This document shows, in pieces, positions 17,093-25,300 of a stretch of 28,497 bases of DNA; the stretch's first letter is position 1; the number at the start of each line of letters is the position of its first letter. The notes beneath the pieces are model-generated. The model made no database searches, had not been told where the DNA came from, and worked only from the letters and a program-made list of their open reading frames with translations. Origin of the DNA: Actinobacteria bacterium UBA4719 (GTDB taxonomy: Bacteria > Actinomycetota > Actinomycetes > Actinomycetales > Dermatophilaceae); NCBI GenBank assembly GCA_002404345.1, contig DHJN01000068.1, positions 1,195 to 29,691 of the forward strand, given 5' to 3'. The position numbers and the translations under genes were made by a program.

Positions 17093-17574
17093 CTCTCGCC
17101 TGCCAGTCGTTCCCACGCGACTTGGGCTATCCGCCGTTCATTGGGGAAGGTGAGGTGCAGGTGGGCGTCGACGAGCGGGAACCACGCCACGTCGATGGCC
17201 TCGGCATCCGGGTCGCCCTCGATACTGAGCTCGCCGCCGGTGGCTTCGAGGAGGTAGTGGTGGACGACCTTGTGGACGCGCGTGCCCGAGGTGGAGAACC
17301 AGTAGTCGATCGTGCCCAGTGAGGCCAGAACGCGTCCTACCATGCCGGTCTCTTCGGCCACCTCACGCACGGCTGTCTGTTCCAGGCTCTCGTCGTTCTC
17401 GAGGTGCCCCTTGGGCAGGCACCACTCGACCCTGCCGGCGCGGTTGCGACGGGCGATGACCGCGACTCGTGCGACCCCATGGTGGACCTCGATGATCACA
17501 CCGCCCGCAGAAGTCTCCTCCACCGCCGGCGGCCGGCGTGGCAGCTGGGTCGGCCGTGGGCAAGAGGAAGTCAT
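17089..17574 (-). CDS. NUDIX hydrolase (MutT4-like position)
   Basis: The 161-residue enzyme contains a complete Nudix box, GHLENDESLEQTAVREVAEE followed by TG, with the three metal-binding glutamates of REVAEE in place (about residues 56-78). SAGGVIIE begins the domain and WCLPKGH precedes the box. NUDIX enzymes hydrolyse nucleoside diphosphates linked to another moiety; substrate is not predictable here. Location between pcnA and the DUF6049 gene equals mutT4 (Rv3908). It starts at ATG 17574, divergent from pcnA across 66 bp, and its stop overlaps the next start by four bases, suggesting it heads the - strand envelope operon. Confidence 0.93.
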   Translation of the reverse strand: MTSSCPRPTQLPRRPPAVEETSAGGVIIEVHHGVARVAVIARRNRAGRVEWCLPKGHLENDESLEQTAVREVAEETGMVGRVLASLGTIDYWFSTSGTRVHKVVHHYLLEATGGELSIEGDPDAEAIDVAWFPLVDAHLHLTFPNERRIAQVAWERLAGER

Positions 17575-17640
17575 TGCGTCACTGTATCCAGCCCGAGAGG
17601 TGGTCCTGTTCGGGTTGGCTGACGGACTGCAACGCGGAGT

Positions 17641-19146
17641 GTGCGTCTCCGTCGCCTACCCTTGGCTCTCGTGGCTGCCTCCGATCCGACCAGTGCCCTC
17701 CTGCGTGAGGCCGTGCGTCGGTTGGCTCCGGTTCTGCCGCTGCTGACCGAGCTGGGCTCGCGCTTTGCCGACGCCGGCCACGAGATCGCCCTGGTGGGTG
17801 GGCCGGTACGCGACGCCTTTCTGGGTCGGGTGTCGCCGGACCTTGACTTGACCACGTCGGCCAGCCCGGAGCACACGGAGGCGATCCTGGCCAGTTGGGC
17901 GGACACCCATTGGGACGTGGGCCGGGCCTTCGGCACGATCGGTGCCCGCAAGGGGAACCAGGTCATCGAGGTGACCACGTATCGCGCGGACGCGTATGAC
18001 CGCGTCAGCCGAAAGCCCATGGTCGCCTTCGGCGACAACCTGCTGGACGATCTGGCCCGACGTGACTTCGCGATCAACGCCATGGCGATGCGGCTGCCCT
18101 CGCTGGAGTTCGTGGACCCCCATGGCGGACTTGCCGATCTGGGGGTCCGGATCCTGCGCACGCCCGGCGCACCCGAGGTGTCGTTCGCCGACGACCCGCT
18201 ACGGATGATGCGAGCCGCGCGCTTCGTCTCGCAACTGGGGTTCACGGCCACGCCCGAGGTGGTCGTGGCGATGACCGAGATGGCTCCGTCGCTGGGGATC
18301 GTGTCGGCAGAGCGGGTCCGTGACGAGTTCGTCAAGCTCATCATGGCCCCTGCCCCTCGCCAGGGACTGGCACTGTTCGTCGAGACAGGCCTGGCCGCGC
18401 ACGTCCTGCCCGAGCTCCCTGCGCTCAAGCTCGAGCTCGACGAGCACCACCGGCACAAGGACGTCTACGAACACTCACTCATCGTGCTCGAGCAGGCCAT
18501 CGCCATGGAGGGCCCGGCTGACGGCCCCGCCGCTTCCGTGCCCGGACCGGACCTCGTTCTGCGCCTGGCCGCCCTGCTGCACGACATCGGCAAACCTGCG
18601 ACCCGCCGCTTCGAGGACGACGGCGGCGGCGTGAGCTTCCATCATCACGAGGTGGTCGGTGCCAAGATGACCGCACGCCGGATGAAGGCGATGCGCTTCG
18701 ACAGGGACACCATCAAGGCGGTGTCCCGGCTCGTCGAGCTGCACCTCCGCTTTCACGGCTACGGAGGTGGGGAGTGGACCGACTCGGCCGTGCGCCGTTA
18801 TGTCACTGACGCCGGACCCCTGTTGCCCCGACTGCACCGCCTGACCCGGTCGGACTGTACGACGCGCAACGTGCGCAAGGCGCGCAGTCTGTCGCGCATC
18901 TATGACGACCTTGAGACCCGTATCGCACGGCTGCTGGAGCAGGAGCAGCTGGACGCCGTGCGTCCCGAGCTGGACGGCAACGAGATCGCCGAGATCCTGG
19001 GGATCGCCCCGGGACCGGTGCTGGGCCGCGCATACAAGCACCTGCTTGCCGTCCGCATGGACCAGGGGCTCATCGGGCGTGAGGCTGCGGTCAAAGCCCT
19101 GCAAGCCTGGTGGGTGGACCAGCCCGAGTCCGACTCAGCCACCTGA
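17641..19146 (+). CDS. pcnA: CCA tRNA nucleotidyltransferase / poly(A) polymerase family (PcnA)
   Basis: The 501-residue class II nucleotidyltransferase has ALVGGPVRDAFLG with the catalytic DLDLTT about a dozen residues later (about 50-72). Then come the RRDFAINAMA motif, the ERVRDEF neck region and an HD phosphohydrolase-like domain (LAALLHDIGKPATR, FHHHEVVGA). A helical C-terminus (LDGNEIAEILGIAPGPVLGRAYKHL) completes it. It adds or repairs the tRNA 3' CCA end, or adds poly(A). Actinobacteria usually have one such gene and it is called pcnA or cca. The GTG at 17641 gives the longest reading; GTG 17671 would remove ten unconserved residues and is also plausible, since neither has a good Shine-Dalgarno site. 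Confidence 0.94.
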   Translation: MRLRRLPLALVAASDPTSALLREAVRRLAPVLPLLTELGSRFADAGHEIALVGGPVRDAFLGRVSPDLDLTTSASPEHTEAILASWADTHWDVGRAFGTIGARKGNQVIEVTTYRADAYDRVSRKPMVAFGDNLLDDLARRDFAINAMAMRLPSLEFVDPHGGLADLGVRILRTPGAPEVSFADDPLRMMRAARFVSQLGFTATPEVVVAMTEMAPSLGIVSAERVRDEFVKLIMAPAPRQGLALFVETGLAAHVLPELPALKLELDEHHRHKDVYEHSLIVLEQAIAMEGPADGPAASVPGPDLVLRLAALLHDIGKPATRRFEDDGGGVSFHHHEVVGAKMTARRMKAMRFDRDTIKAVSRLVELHLRFHGYGGGEWTDSAVRRYVTDAGPLLPRLHRLTRSDCTTRNVRKARSLSRIYDDLETRIARLLEQEQLDAVRPELDGNEIAEILGIAPGPVLGRAYKHLLAVRMDQGLIGREAAVKALQAWWVDQPESDSAT

Positions 19147-19180
19147 CCCTGCATCGCCACGTTTGGCGGGTGACGGAAAG

Positions 19181-19236
19181 CGTTGCGGTTGTTGGGTTTC
19201 AGCCAGGTCCCTCCTCGGCGGCGGGGAGTGCTCCCC
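19181..19236 (+). promoter_or_regulatory. Putative regulatory region with GGGGAGTGCTCCCC inverted repeat
   Basis: The leader of the WXG100-headed gene contains CGTTGCGGT at 19181-19189 and the inverted repeat GGGGAG-TG-CTCCCC at 19223-19236, which ends right at the ATG and covers the Shine-Dalgarno GGGGAG. The same two motifs recur upstream of the small WXG100 gene at 27041. A repressor operator or translation-blocking hairpin are both possible. Confidence 0.5.
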
Positions 19237-20337
19237 ATGTCGGGTTCACCAAATGCCCGTTACCGTGCGCGTCGTGAGCAGGCAGCCGATCGCATGAGCG
19301 AGCTATTGGGAGCCGACAGTCGGCGCGTTGATCTCATTGCCGAGGGGCTCCGTGGGTATTCCCAGGACATCCAGAATCTCCGCACCCTGGCGCAGCGTGC
19401 GGTTGCCGAGATGCGCACTGACTGGCGTGGCCCGGACTTCGAGCGCATCGCCCAGCGCTGGGAGCAGGAGGCCGGGCCGCGCCTCACCGACGTGTCGTCG
19501 GCGTTGAGCACGATGGCCACCACCCTGCGCGCCCAGGCGGAGGAGCAGAGTCGGGTTAGCGGCAACAGCGCAGGCTTGGGCGGCAACCGCACCGATGCCA
19601 GCTCGTCAAGCGTCATCAGTGGTCACCAGGCTGTTGTCGGGAGCGTGATTTGGGGCACCAATGGGGAGAAGGTCAACGAGCCCACGCCACCGGGGCACGA
19701 GAAGCTCAACCTTGCCGGGGGTGACGCCAAGCTCGTCGACGAGAGCCTGGCGTCGGCGAAGGGGGAGGGCGACGGTTTTCAGTACGAGCTATCGGCCGGC
19801 ACAGTCGAGGCTGGGGCTGACTACTCCGTCGATATCGACGCGCACGGCAACCTCGTCGCCTCGGCGGGCGTCTCGGCCGCGGCCTATGCGGGCTACGCCG
19901 CCGGCACGGTGACCCGCGGCAACGACTTCGCGAATGGCACAGCCGAAGGCAAGGCGTACGTGGGCGCCGAGGTCAAGGCTGACGGCTCGGGCTCGATCGG
20001 CCCGGACGGAGCCAGGGGCCATCTTGGAGCAGAGGCGTTCGTGGGCGGTAAGGCCGAAGCCAGTGTCCGCGGCGCAGTCGCTGGTGTCACAGCCACTGCA
20101 GGTGCCGAGATCTCCTATGGGATTGGTGCGCACGCCGACGTGGATGCAGAGATCTCCGCGACCCAGGTGGGGGCTTCCGTGGACATCGGCGCAGCGCTCG
20201 GTATCGGCGCCGGGTTCAAGGCCGACGCCAGCGTCAACCCACAGGAGGTCATGGTCAATGTTGGCCATGCCGCGAACGACGTCGGTGAGGGGCTCACCCA
20301 CGCAGGGGACCAGGTGGTGAGCTTCCTTGACTGGTAG
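19237..20337 (+). CDS. WXG100-headed protein with Ala/Gly-rich C-terminal domain (candidate T7SS substrate)
   Basis: The 366-residue protein starts with a helix-turn-helix WXG100-like domain (about 15-105) with W-R-G at 63-65 in TDWRGPDFERIAQRW. A Ser/Asn/Gly linker (106-150) follows. The C-terminus (about 180-345) is made of alternating short Ala/Gly-rich stretches (for example SAGVSAAAYAGYAAGT, AFVGGKAEASVRGAVAGVTA, DIGAALGIGAGFKADA) and has no cysteine. The first part is what type VII machines recognise. The second has glycine-zipper-like character and could be membrane-active or a repetitive fibre-like fold; I cannot assign it to a named toxin family. I chose ATG 19237 because GGGGAG lies eight bases upstream and the domain begins there. 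It opens the T7SS locus; no adjacent small immunity membrane protein is apparent. Confidence 0.75.
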   Translation: MSGSPNARYRARREQAADRMSELLGADSRRVDLIAEGLRGYSQDIQNLRTLAQRAVAEMRTDWRGPDFERIAQRWEQEAGPRLTDVSSALSTMATTLRAQAEEQSRVSGNSAGLGGNRTDASSSSVISGHQAVVGSVIWGTNGEKVNEPTPPGHEKLNLAGGDAKLVDESLASAKGEGDGFQYELSAGTVEAGADYSVDIDAHGNLVASAGVSAAAYAGYAAGTVTRGNDFANGTAEGKAYVGAEVKADGSGSIGPDGARGHLGAEAFVGGKAEASVRGAVAGVTATAGAEISYGIGAHADVDAEISATQVGASVDIGAALGIGAGFKADASVNPQEVMVNVGHAANDVGEGLTHAGDQVVSFLDW

Positions 20338-20383
20338 TGACCCTGCCCACGAGTGACCCTGCCCACGAGTGACCCTGCCCACG
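20336..20383. repeat. 16-bp tandem repeat, three exact copies
   Basis: AGTGACCCTGCCCACG is present three times at 20336-20351, 20352-20367 and 20368-20383. The stop codon of the WXG100-headed gene (20335-20337) overlaps the first copy. Confidence 0.95.
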
Positions 20384-20419
20384 AACGAGGCTGACGTGTG
20401 AGACATCGAGAGGAAGAGC

Positions 20420-20911
20420 ATGACGATCTTGGCATTCCCCAGCGAGGAGTTCCCGGCACAACCGGCGATCACCCTGCAGGTCCCGGACGACTGGATGGCT
20501 GTGCACTCGCCGGGCACGGTGTTGGCGGCCCGTCGAGTTGCGGAGGAGGGCACCTTCGTTCCCAACGTGGTCGTCCGAATCGAGCGCCGTCCGGTCGACT
20601 TTGAGGTCTTCGACGCACTCGCCGAGCTCAAGCAGTATGCCGCGCAGCGTGAGCAGGGGACGACCTCTGAGCCCTACAAGGTTGAGCTGGATGGTCAGCT
20701 TTTCGTCGGCTGCGATCTGTCCTGGGTCGACGACCAGGTCGGCACGGTGCTGCAGGCACACCTTTTCGGAGGCGTTCCCTCGGGTCCGTTCCTTCAGCTG
20801 GTTCAGGTCACGGGGTCCGTTGGCGGGACACAGGCGCGCGAGGACTACCCCACCATCAAGACGATCATGAAGAGCCTCACGGTGACACCGCAGCGCGGAG
20901 CTCGGCGGTGA
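20420..20911 (+). CDS. Small T7SS-locus protein, possible Mog1/PsbP/DUF1795-like (LpqN-type) fold
   Basis: The 163-residue protein has no signal peptide, lipobox or membrane helix. Its layout is an N-terminal PAITLQVPDDWMAVHSPGTV strand-turn, FVPNVVVRIERRP, a helix (DALAELKQYAAQ), paired strands (PYKVELDGQLFVGCDLSW; VLQAHLFGG; FLQLVQVTGSV) and a final helix YPTIKTIMKSL. This order resembles the Mog1/PsbP/DUF1795 fold of LpqN-type proteins and of EagR chaperones that load T6SS effectors. That similarity is by eye and weak. A chaperone role for the neighbouring WXG100-headed protein is inference. ATG 20420 has AGGAAG five bases upstream, and the 3' end overlaps the FHA gene by four bases (GTGA), so the two are coupled. 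Confidence 0.6.
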   Translation: MTILAFPSEEFPAQPAITLQVPDDWMAVHSPGTVLAARRVAEEGTFVPNVVVRIERRPVDFEVFDALAELKQYAAQREQGTTSEPYKVELDGQLFVGCDLSWVDDQVGTVLQAHLFGGVPSGPFLQLVQVTGSVGGTQAREDYPTIKTIMKSLTVTPQRGARR

Positions 20912-21498
20912 GCCGTCTGACGGTCGAGGTGCACGCGCTCCCCTTCTGGCCTGACGAGGCGCCCACGCCCTTGGTCGTGTCCCCGCACGCCGATGATCAC
21001 GACGAGCTGCTGAGCTACGACGACCTGTTCGGGTCGACGCAACAGGCCATGGCCTTTCAAGCCCAGGATGAGAGGGTCACACCGCCGCGGACCGCTGAAG
21101 CTTCACCGCCACCGCCACCGCCACCGCCAGCACCAGCACGAGCGCCAGAGCCGGCGCTGGGAATCCTGCGGCTGTCCACCGGCGACGTAGTGAAACTGGA
21201 CCGAGGGGTGATGTTGGGTCGGGCACCCACGGTCAACCACGACCCGACCAGGGGGGAGGGACCCCTTGTGCTGAGGCTGGCAAGCCCTCAGAACGACATC
21301 TCGCGCAACCACGCAGAAGTTCTGCTCCGGGGGTGGCAGGTGATGGTTCGTGACCTCGGCTCTACCAACGGCACGACCATCGCCCTGCCTGGACAGGAGC
21401 CGAGACGGCTGCGCCCGAACGACGCGCAGGTGATCGAGGCCGGGACGGTGGTGGCACTGGCGAACGAGGTCAGCTTCACCTTTGAGGTCGAGGCCTGA
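20908..21498 (+). CDS. FHA domain protein
   Basis: The 196-residue protein has a variable N-terminus with LLSYDDLFGST, a polyproline stretch (eight Pro at about 68-75), and a C-terminal forkhead-associated domain (about 85-195). The pThr-binding residues are present: GR in MLGRAP, S..H in DISRNHAEV, and the LGSTNGT loop. FHA domains read phosphothreonine, so this is likely an adaptor that couples a Ser/Thr kinase to the secretion machine. The YDDLFGST segment also recurs, to my memory, ahead of FHA domains in other actinobacterial proteins. The start is GTG 20908, overlapping the upstream stop by four bases. No kinase with intact catalytic motifs lies in the window. Confidence 0.88.
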   Translation: MSRLTVEVHALPFWPDEAPTPLVVSPHADDHDELLSYDDLFGSTQQAMAFQAQDERVTPPRTAEASPPPPPPPPAPARAPEPALGILRLSTGDVVKLDRGVMLGRAPTVNHDPTRGEGPLVLRLASPQNDISRNHAEVLLRGWQVMVRDLGSTNGTTIALPGQEPRRLRPNDAQVIEAGTVVALANEVSFTFEVEA

Positions 21499-21510
21499 GC
21501 CGTAGCACTG

Positions 21511-21552
21511 CCCCCGGACTTCCCGGGGGCCAGCCCCCGGACTTCCCGGGGG
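21511..21552. repeat. 23-bp tandem duplication of a GC hairpin
   Basis: CCCCCGGACTTCCCGGGGG occurs at 21511-21529 and 21534-21552. Each copy can fold a 7-bp CCCCCGG/CCGGGGG stem with an ACTTC loop. It begins about a dozen bases after the FHA gene stop; there is no T-run. The remaining gap to 21671 holds no gene but has a lone TTATCCACA (DnaA-box-like) at 21576-21584. Confidence 0.85.
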
Positions 21553-21671
21553 CTGGCCCCACGCCGGGGCACGGCTGTGGATAAGCGATTCGGCGGCCTC
21601 CTCACCTATGCGAACATGCGGTTTGCCAGCCTCCCGGCCCTGAAGGACCGGATTTCGAGCCTAGGAGTCCG

Positions 21672-22382
21672 ATGATCGACGTGGGCTTGAAGATCCTGTT
21701 CTGTGGTGAAGAGTTCCCGGTCGTGGCAGGTCGGCAGCTGACGATCGGGCGCTGCGGTGACGTCGAGATCGATGACAACCCCTACCTCCACCGCAACTTC
21801 CTGGTAGTCCTCGAGGAGGGCGGTCTGTGGTGGCTGTCCAACGTCGGGTCGACCTTGACGGCGACGGTTGCCGACGACAAGGGGTTGTTGAAGGCGTGGC
21901 TTGCGCCGGGGGCCCGGATCCCGTTGGCGCTCAACCGGATCCTGGTCTGGTTCACTGCTGGGCCGACCACCTACGACTTCGAGATCATCGTGGACAACCC
22001 GGCCTTCGTGTCGGTTGCCCCGGACCCTGGCGAGCAGCACCACTGCGGCGAGATGACCGTCGGTCGCGTGTCGTTTACCCCGGATCAGAAGCTGCTCCTG
22101 GTGGCGTTGTGCGAGGGCTCCTTGTCCCGCAGCCATCCGGGCACCACCCAGATCCCGTCCTCGGCGGCCGCCGCCGCACGGATCGGCTGGACCGTCACCC
22201 GGTTCAACCGCAAGCTGGACAACGTCTGTCAGAAGCTGGCCGACGCTGGCACCCGGGGACTGCACGGTGGGATCGGCAAGCTGGCGAGCAATCGCAAGTC
22301 CCGGCTCGTCGAACACGCGCTGTCGACCCGTTTGGTGACGGTGCACGACCTGATGTTGCTGGATGGCGGGCCAGTCCCGTGA
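21672..22382 (+). CDS. Degenerate-FHA plus winged-helix protein of the T7SS locus
   Basis: The 236-residue product has an N-terminal FHA-like beta domain (about 1-110): LTIGRCGDVEIDD keeps the GR, but the S..H positions read YLHRNF and the STNG loop reads GSTLTA, so phosphothreonine binding is probably lost. The C-terminus (about 135-230; FTPDQKLLLVALCEGSL, PSSAAAAARIGWTVTRFNRKLDNVCQKL, RLVEHALSTRLVT) looks like a winged helix with a recognition helix. It may therefore be a DNA-binding regulator or an adaptor of the secretion ATPase. ATG 21672 has AGGAG four bases upstream. Its stop overlaps the ATPase start as GTGA, so the two are translationally coupled. I know no characterised homologue. 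Confidence 0.75.
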   Translation: MIDVGLKILFCGEEFPVVAGRQLTIGRCGDVEIDDNPYLHRNFLVVLEEGGLWWLSNVGSTLTATVADDKGLLKAWLAPGARIPLALNRILVWFTAGPTTYDFEIIVDNPAFVSVAPDPGEQHHCGEMTVGRVSFTPDQKLLLVALCEGSLSRSHPGTTQIPSSAAAAARIGWTVTRFNRKLDNVCQKLADAGTRGLHGGIGKLASNRKSRLVEHALSTRLVTVHDLMLLDGGPVP

Positions 22383-25300
22383 AGCTGAAGTTCACGCTGC
22401 AGTCGTGCGGGGTGCAGGCGGGCGGGGTGCAGGCATCTGGTGTCGACAGCCGAGATCTGGTCGCCACCATCGACTCCTCGACATCGGTTGGGGACCTGGC
22501 GACCTACCTCGTGCGCGCCGATCCCCAACGGTTCGCGGTGGATGCGGTGGATGCGGTGGATGCGGTGGTTGCCGTGGATGCCGTGGATGCGGGCGAGTTC
22601 ACTCTGGCGCTGGTCGACCAGAACCACCGCGTGGTCGACGCCCGATTGACCGTCCAGGAGTGCGGTCTGCGCTCGGGTGTCACGGTTGCGGTCACCCGCC
22701 GCAGCGAGTACGCCGTTGACGTTGGCCGCGCGGTTGGGGTGGCCAGCATCGTCGCGGGCCCTGACTGCGGCAAGGAGTTCCCGTTGTGGCGCGGCACGGC
22801 ATACATCGGGCGTGAACACGGAGCCGAGATCCAGGTGAGCGACTCCTCGGTCTCACGCCGTCACGCCAAGCTGGTGGTCGCCGACCTCATGGTTTTCCCA
22901 GAGATCTCAGGGGTCCCGGGGATCGTCGCCGTCCCGTCCGTGGAAGTCGTGGACCTCGGATCGGCCAACGGGATCTCGATCGGCGGCGCTGAGGTGCCGC
23001 GCGCGATGCTTCGGGCTGGTGATCGGGTCAGACTAGGCGACACCGAGGTCGAGGTGCGCCTCCTCGGGGACGCCGTTGGCGCGCTCGTGGGTGACTCCGC
23101 TTCCATGGCCTTCTCGAGGTCGCCGCGCATCGCGTCATTGTTCGAGGGTCGCGAGTTTGACTTGCCTGAACTGCCCGAACGCCCCAGACCTTCGCGGCTG
23201 CCGTGGCTGGCCATGATGTTCCCGGCGCTCCTGGGCATGGGCATTTTCGCGTACAACCAAAGCCCGTACTCGTTGATGTTCGTCTTCATGTCGCCGCTGA
23301 TGATGCTCGGCAACTACGTCGAGCAGCGTCGGGGCGGCAAGAAGGATTTCGAGAACCTGATGCGGGACTTCCGCGAGGACATCGAGATCGTCGCGAAGAA
23401 GATCCGTGAGCTGCTTGTGGTCGAGGCCGAGCAGCGCCGCAGGGAAAACCCGTCCAGTGCGGAGTGCGCGAAAGCAGCCCGCCGGTTCAGCCCGCTGCTG
23501 TGGACGCGCCGGGGCGACACACCCGGTTTCCTGCAGCTCCGGCTCGGCCAGGGGACGCTGCCGTCGCGCAGCTCAATGAAGATGCCAGCGGTCGGCCGTT
23601 CCACGGCGCAGGCATGGAGCGAGCTGGCAAGCTCGGTGGAAGGCCTGTCCATCGTTGCCGACGTCCCGGTCGTCGTCGACCCGCTGAGCACCGGCGCGAT
23701 CGGCGTGTCCGGCAGTCGCAGTGTCGCGCTACCTGTGGCCAGATCCCTTGTGCTGCAAGCGGTTTCGTTGCACTCGCCGGCAGAGCTGATCGTGGCCGCC
23801 TTCGCGTCGACCGCCACCGCGCGTGACTGGGACTGGCTCAAGTGGTTGCCACACACGGCGTCGGCGCACAGCCCGATCTCGCTCAGCCACTTGGCCAGCA
23901 CAGCGCCCGCCTGTTCGGCGCTGCTGTCCGACCTCGAGGACCTGGTCGCGTCAGCGGATGAGCCCGGTCAGGATCAGGACCCCTCGCAGCCGAGGGTGCT
24001 CGTCATGGTCGAGAACGATGCGCCGGCTGAGCGCAGTCGTTTGGTCCAGCTCGCCGAGAAGGGCTGGCACAAGGGCGTCTGCGTGGTTTGGTTTGCGCCC
24101 ACGACCCCGTTGCTGCCGGCGGCCTGTCGAGTCTTCCTCGAGGTGAATGGCAGCGAGGGTGGTGCCAGCTATGTCAGGGAGGGCAAGCTCGTCACGCCGG
24201 TCGTGGTCGACACGGTCAGCCTGGAGCAGGCGCTGGCGGCTGCGCGCTCGCTGGCACCCGTCGAGGACTCCGGCGCCCCGGTCGATGACGACAGTGAGCT
24301 GCCCCGCGCGGTCTCGCTGCTGACCCTCACCGGCACCGAGCTGGCCGATTCCGAAGACGCCGTGATCGAGCGCTGGGGTGAGAGCCGGTCCATCGTCACC
24401 GGCCCGTTCGCCCCGCAGACCCCGTACCGCAAGCCCGGCAACCTCCGGGCGATCCTCGGTCAGTCGGCGCAGGGGACGTTCTCCGTGGACCTGCGGGCGG
24501 ACGGCCCGCACGCCCTGGTTGGTGGCACCACTGGTGCGGGCAAGTCGGAGCTCCTGCAGGCCTGGATCCTCGGTATGGCGTCGGCGCACTCCCCGCAGAG
24601 GGTCACCTTTCTGCTCGTGGACTACAAGGGCGGGTCGGCATTCCGCGACTGCGTGCAGCTGCCGCACACCGTCGGTCTGGTCACCGACCTCTCGCCGCAC
24701 CTGGTCCGCCGGGTCCTGACCTCGCTGTCCGCCGAGCTGCGTCATCGCGAGCACCTCCTGGCGCAGTACCAGGCCAAGGACCTTGTCGAGCTCGAGCGGC
24801 GCGGTGAGGTCGATGCCCCACCGAGCCTGGTCATCATCATCGACGAGTTCGCCGCCCTGGTCCAGGAGGTCCCTGAGTTCGTCGAGGGCGTCGTCAACGT
24901 CGCCCAGCGCGGTCGCTCCCTGGGGGTGCACCTGATCCTTGCCACACAACGCCCGGCCGGCGTCATCAAGGACAACCTGCGTGCCAACACCAACCTGCGC
25001 CTGGCCTTGAGGATGGCCGACGAGAACGACAGTGCGGACGTTCTCGGTTCGACCGTGGCCGCATCCTTCGACCTGGATCTGCCCGGTCGCGCTGTGTCCA
25101 AGTGCGGGCCTGGGCGACTGACGCCGTTCCAGACCGGGTATGCCGGTGGCTGGACCTCCGAGACACCTCCGCCACCGGAGATGAGGGTCGAGACGTTGAA
25201 CTACGGTCTCGGCCAGGTGTGGGAGCCGCCGGTCGACGAGGCGGACATCGATCACGACCGGTCTGACCTCGGCCCGACTGACATTCAGCGTCTCGTGTCG

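Noticed and set aside
20336..20383. Possible phage attachment site or IS footprint
   Set aside because: Direct repeats are contiguous without intervening element, integrase or transposase; they fit the general duplication pattern of the window.
21576..21584. Single TTATCCACA (DnaA-box consensus) on the - strand
   Set aside because: One isolated box is not an origin; oriC is expected upstream of rsmG near dnaA/rpmH, outside the window. It could still titrate DnaA but nothing else supports that.
21827..22378. Upstream extension of the ATPase frame over the degenerate-FHA gene
   Set aside because: The translated extension has no domain character; the GTG at 22379 overlaps the upstream stop in the usual GTGA coupling and starts the folded N-terminal region.
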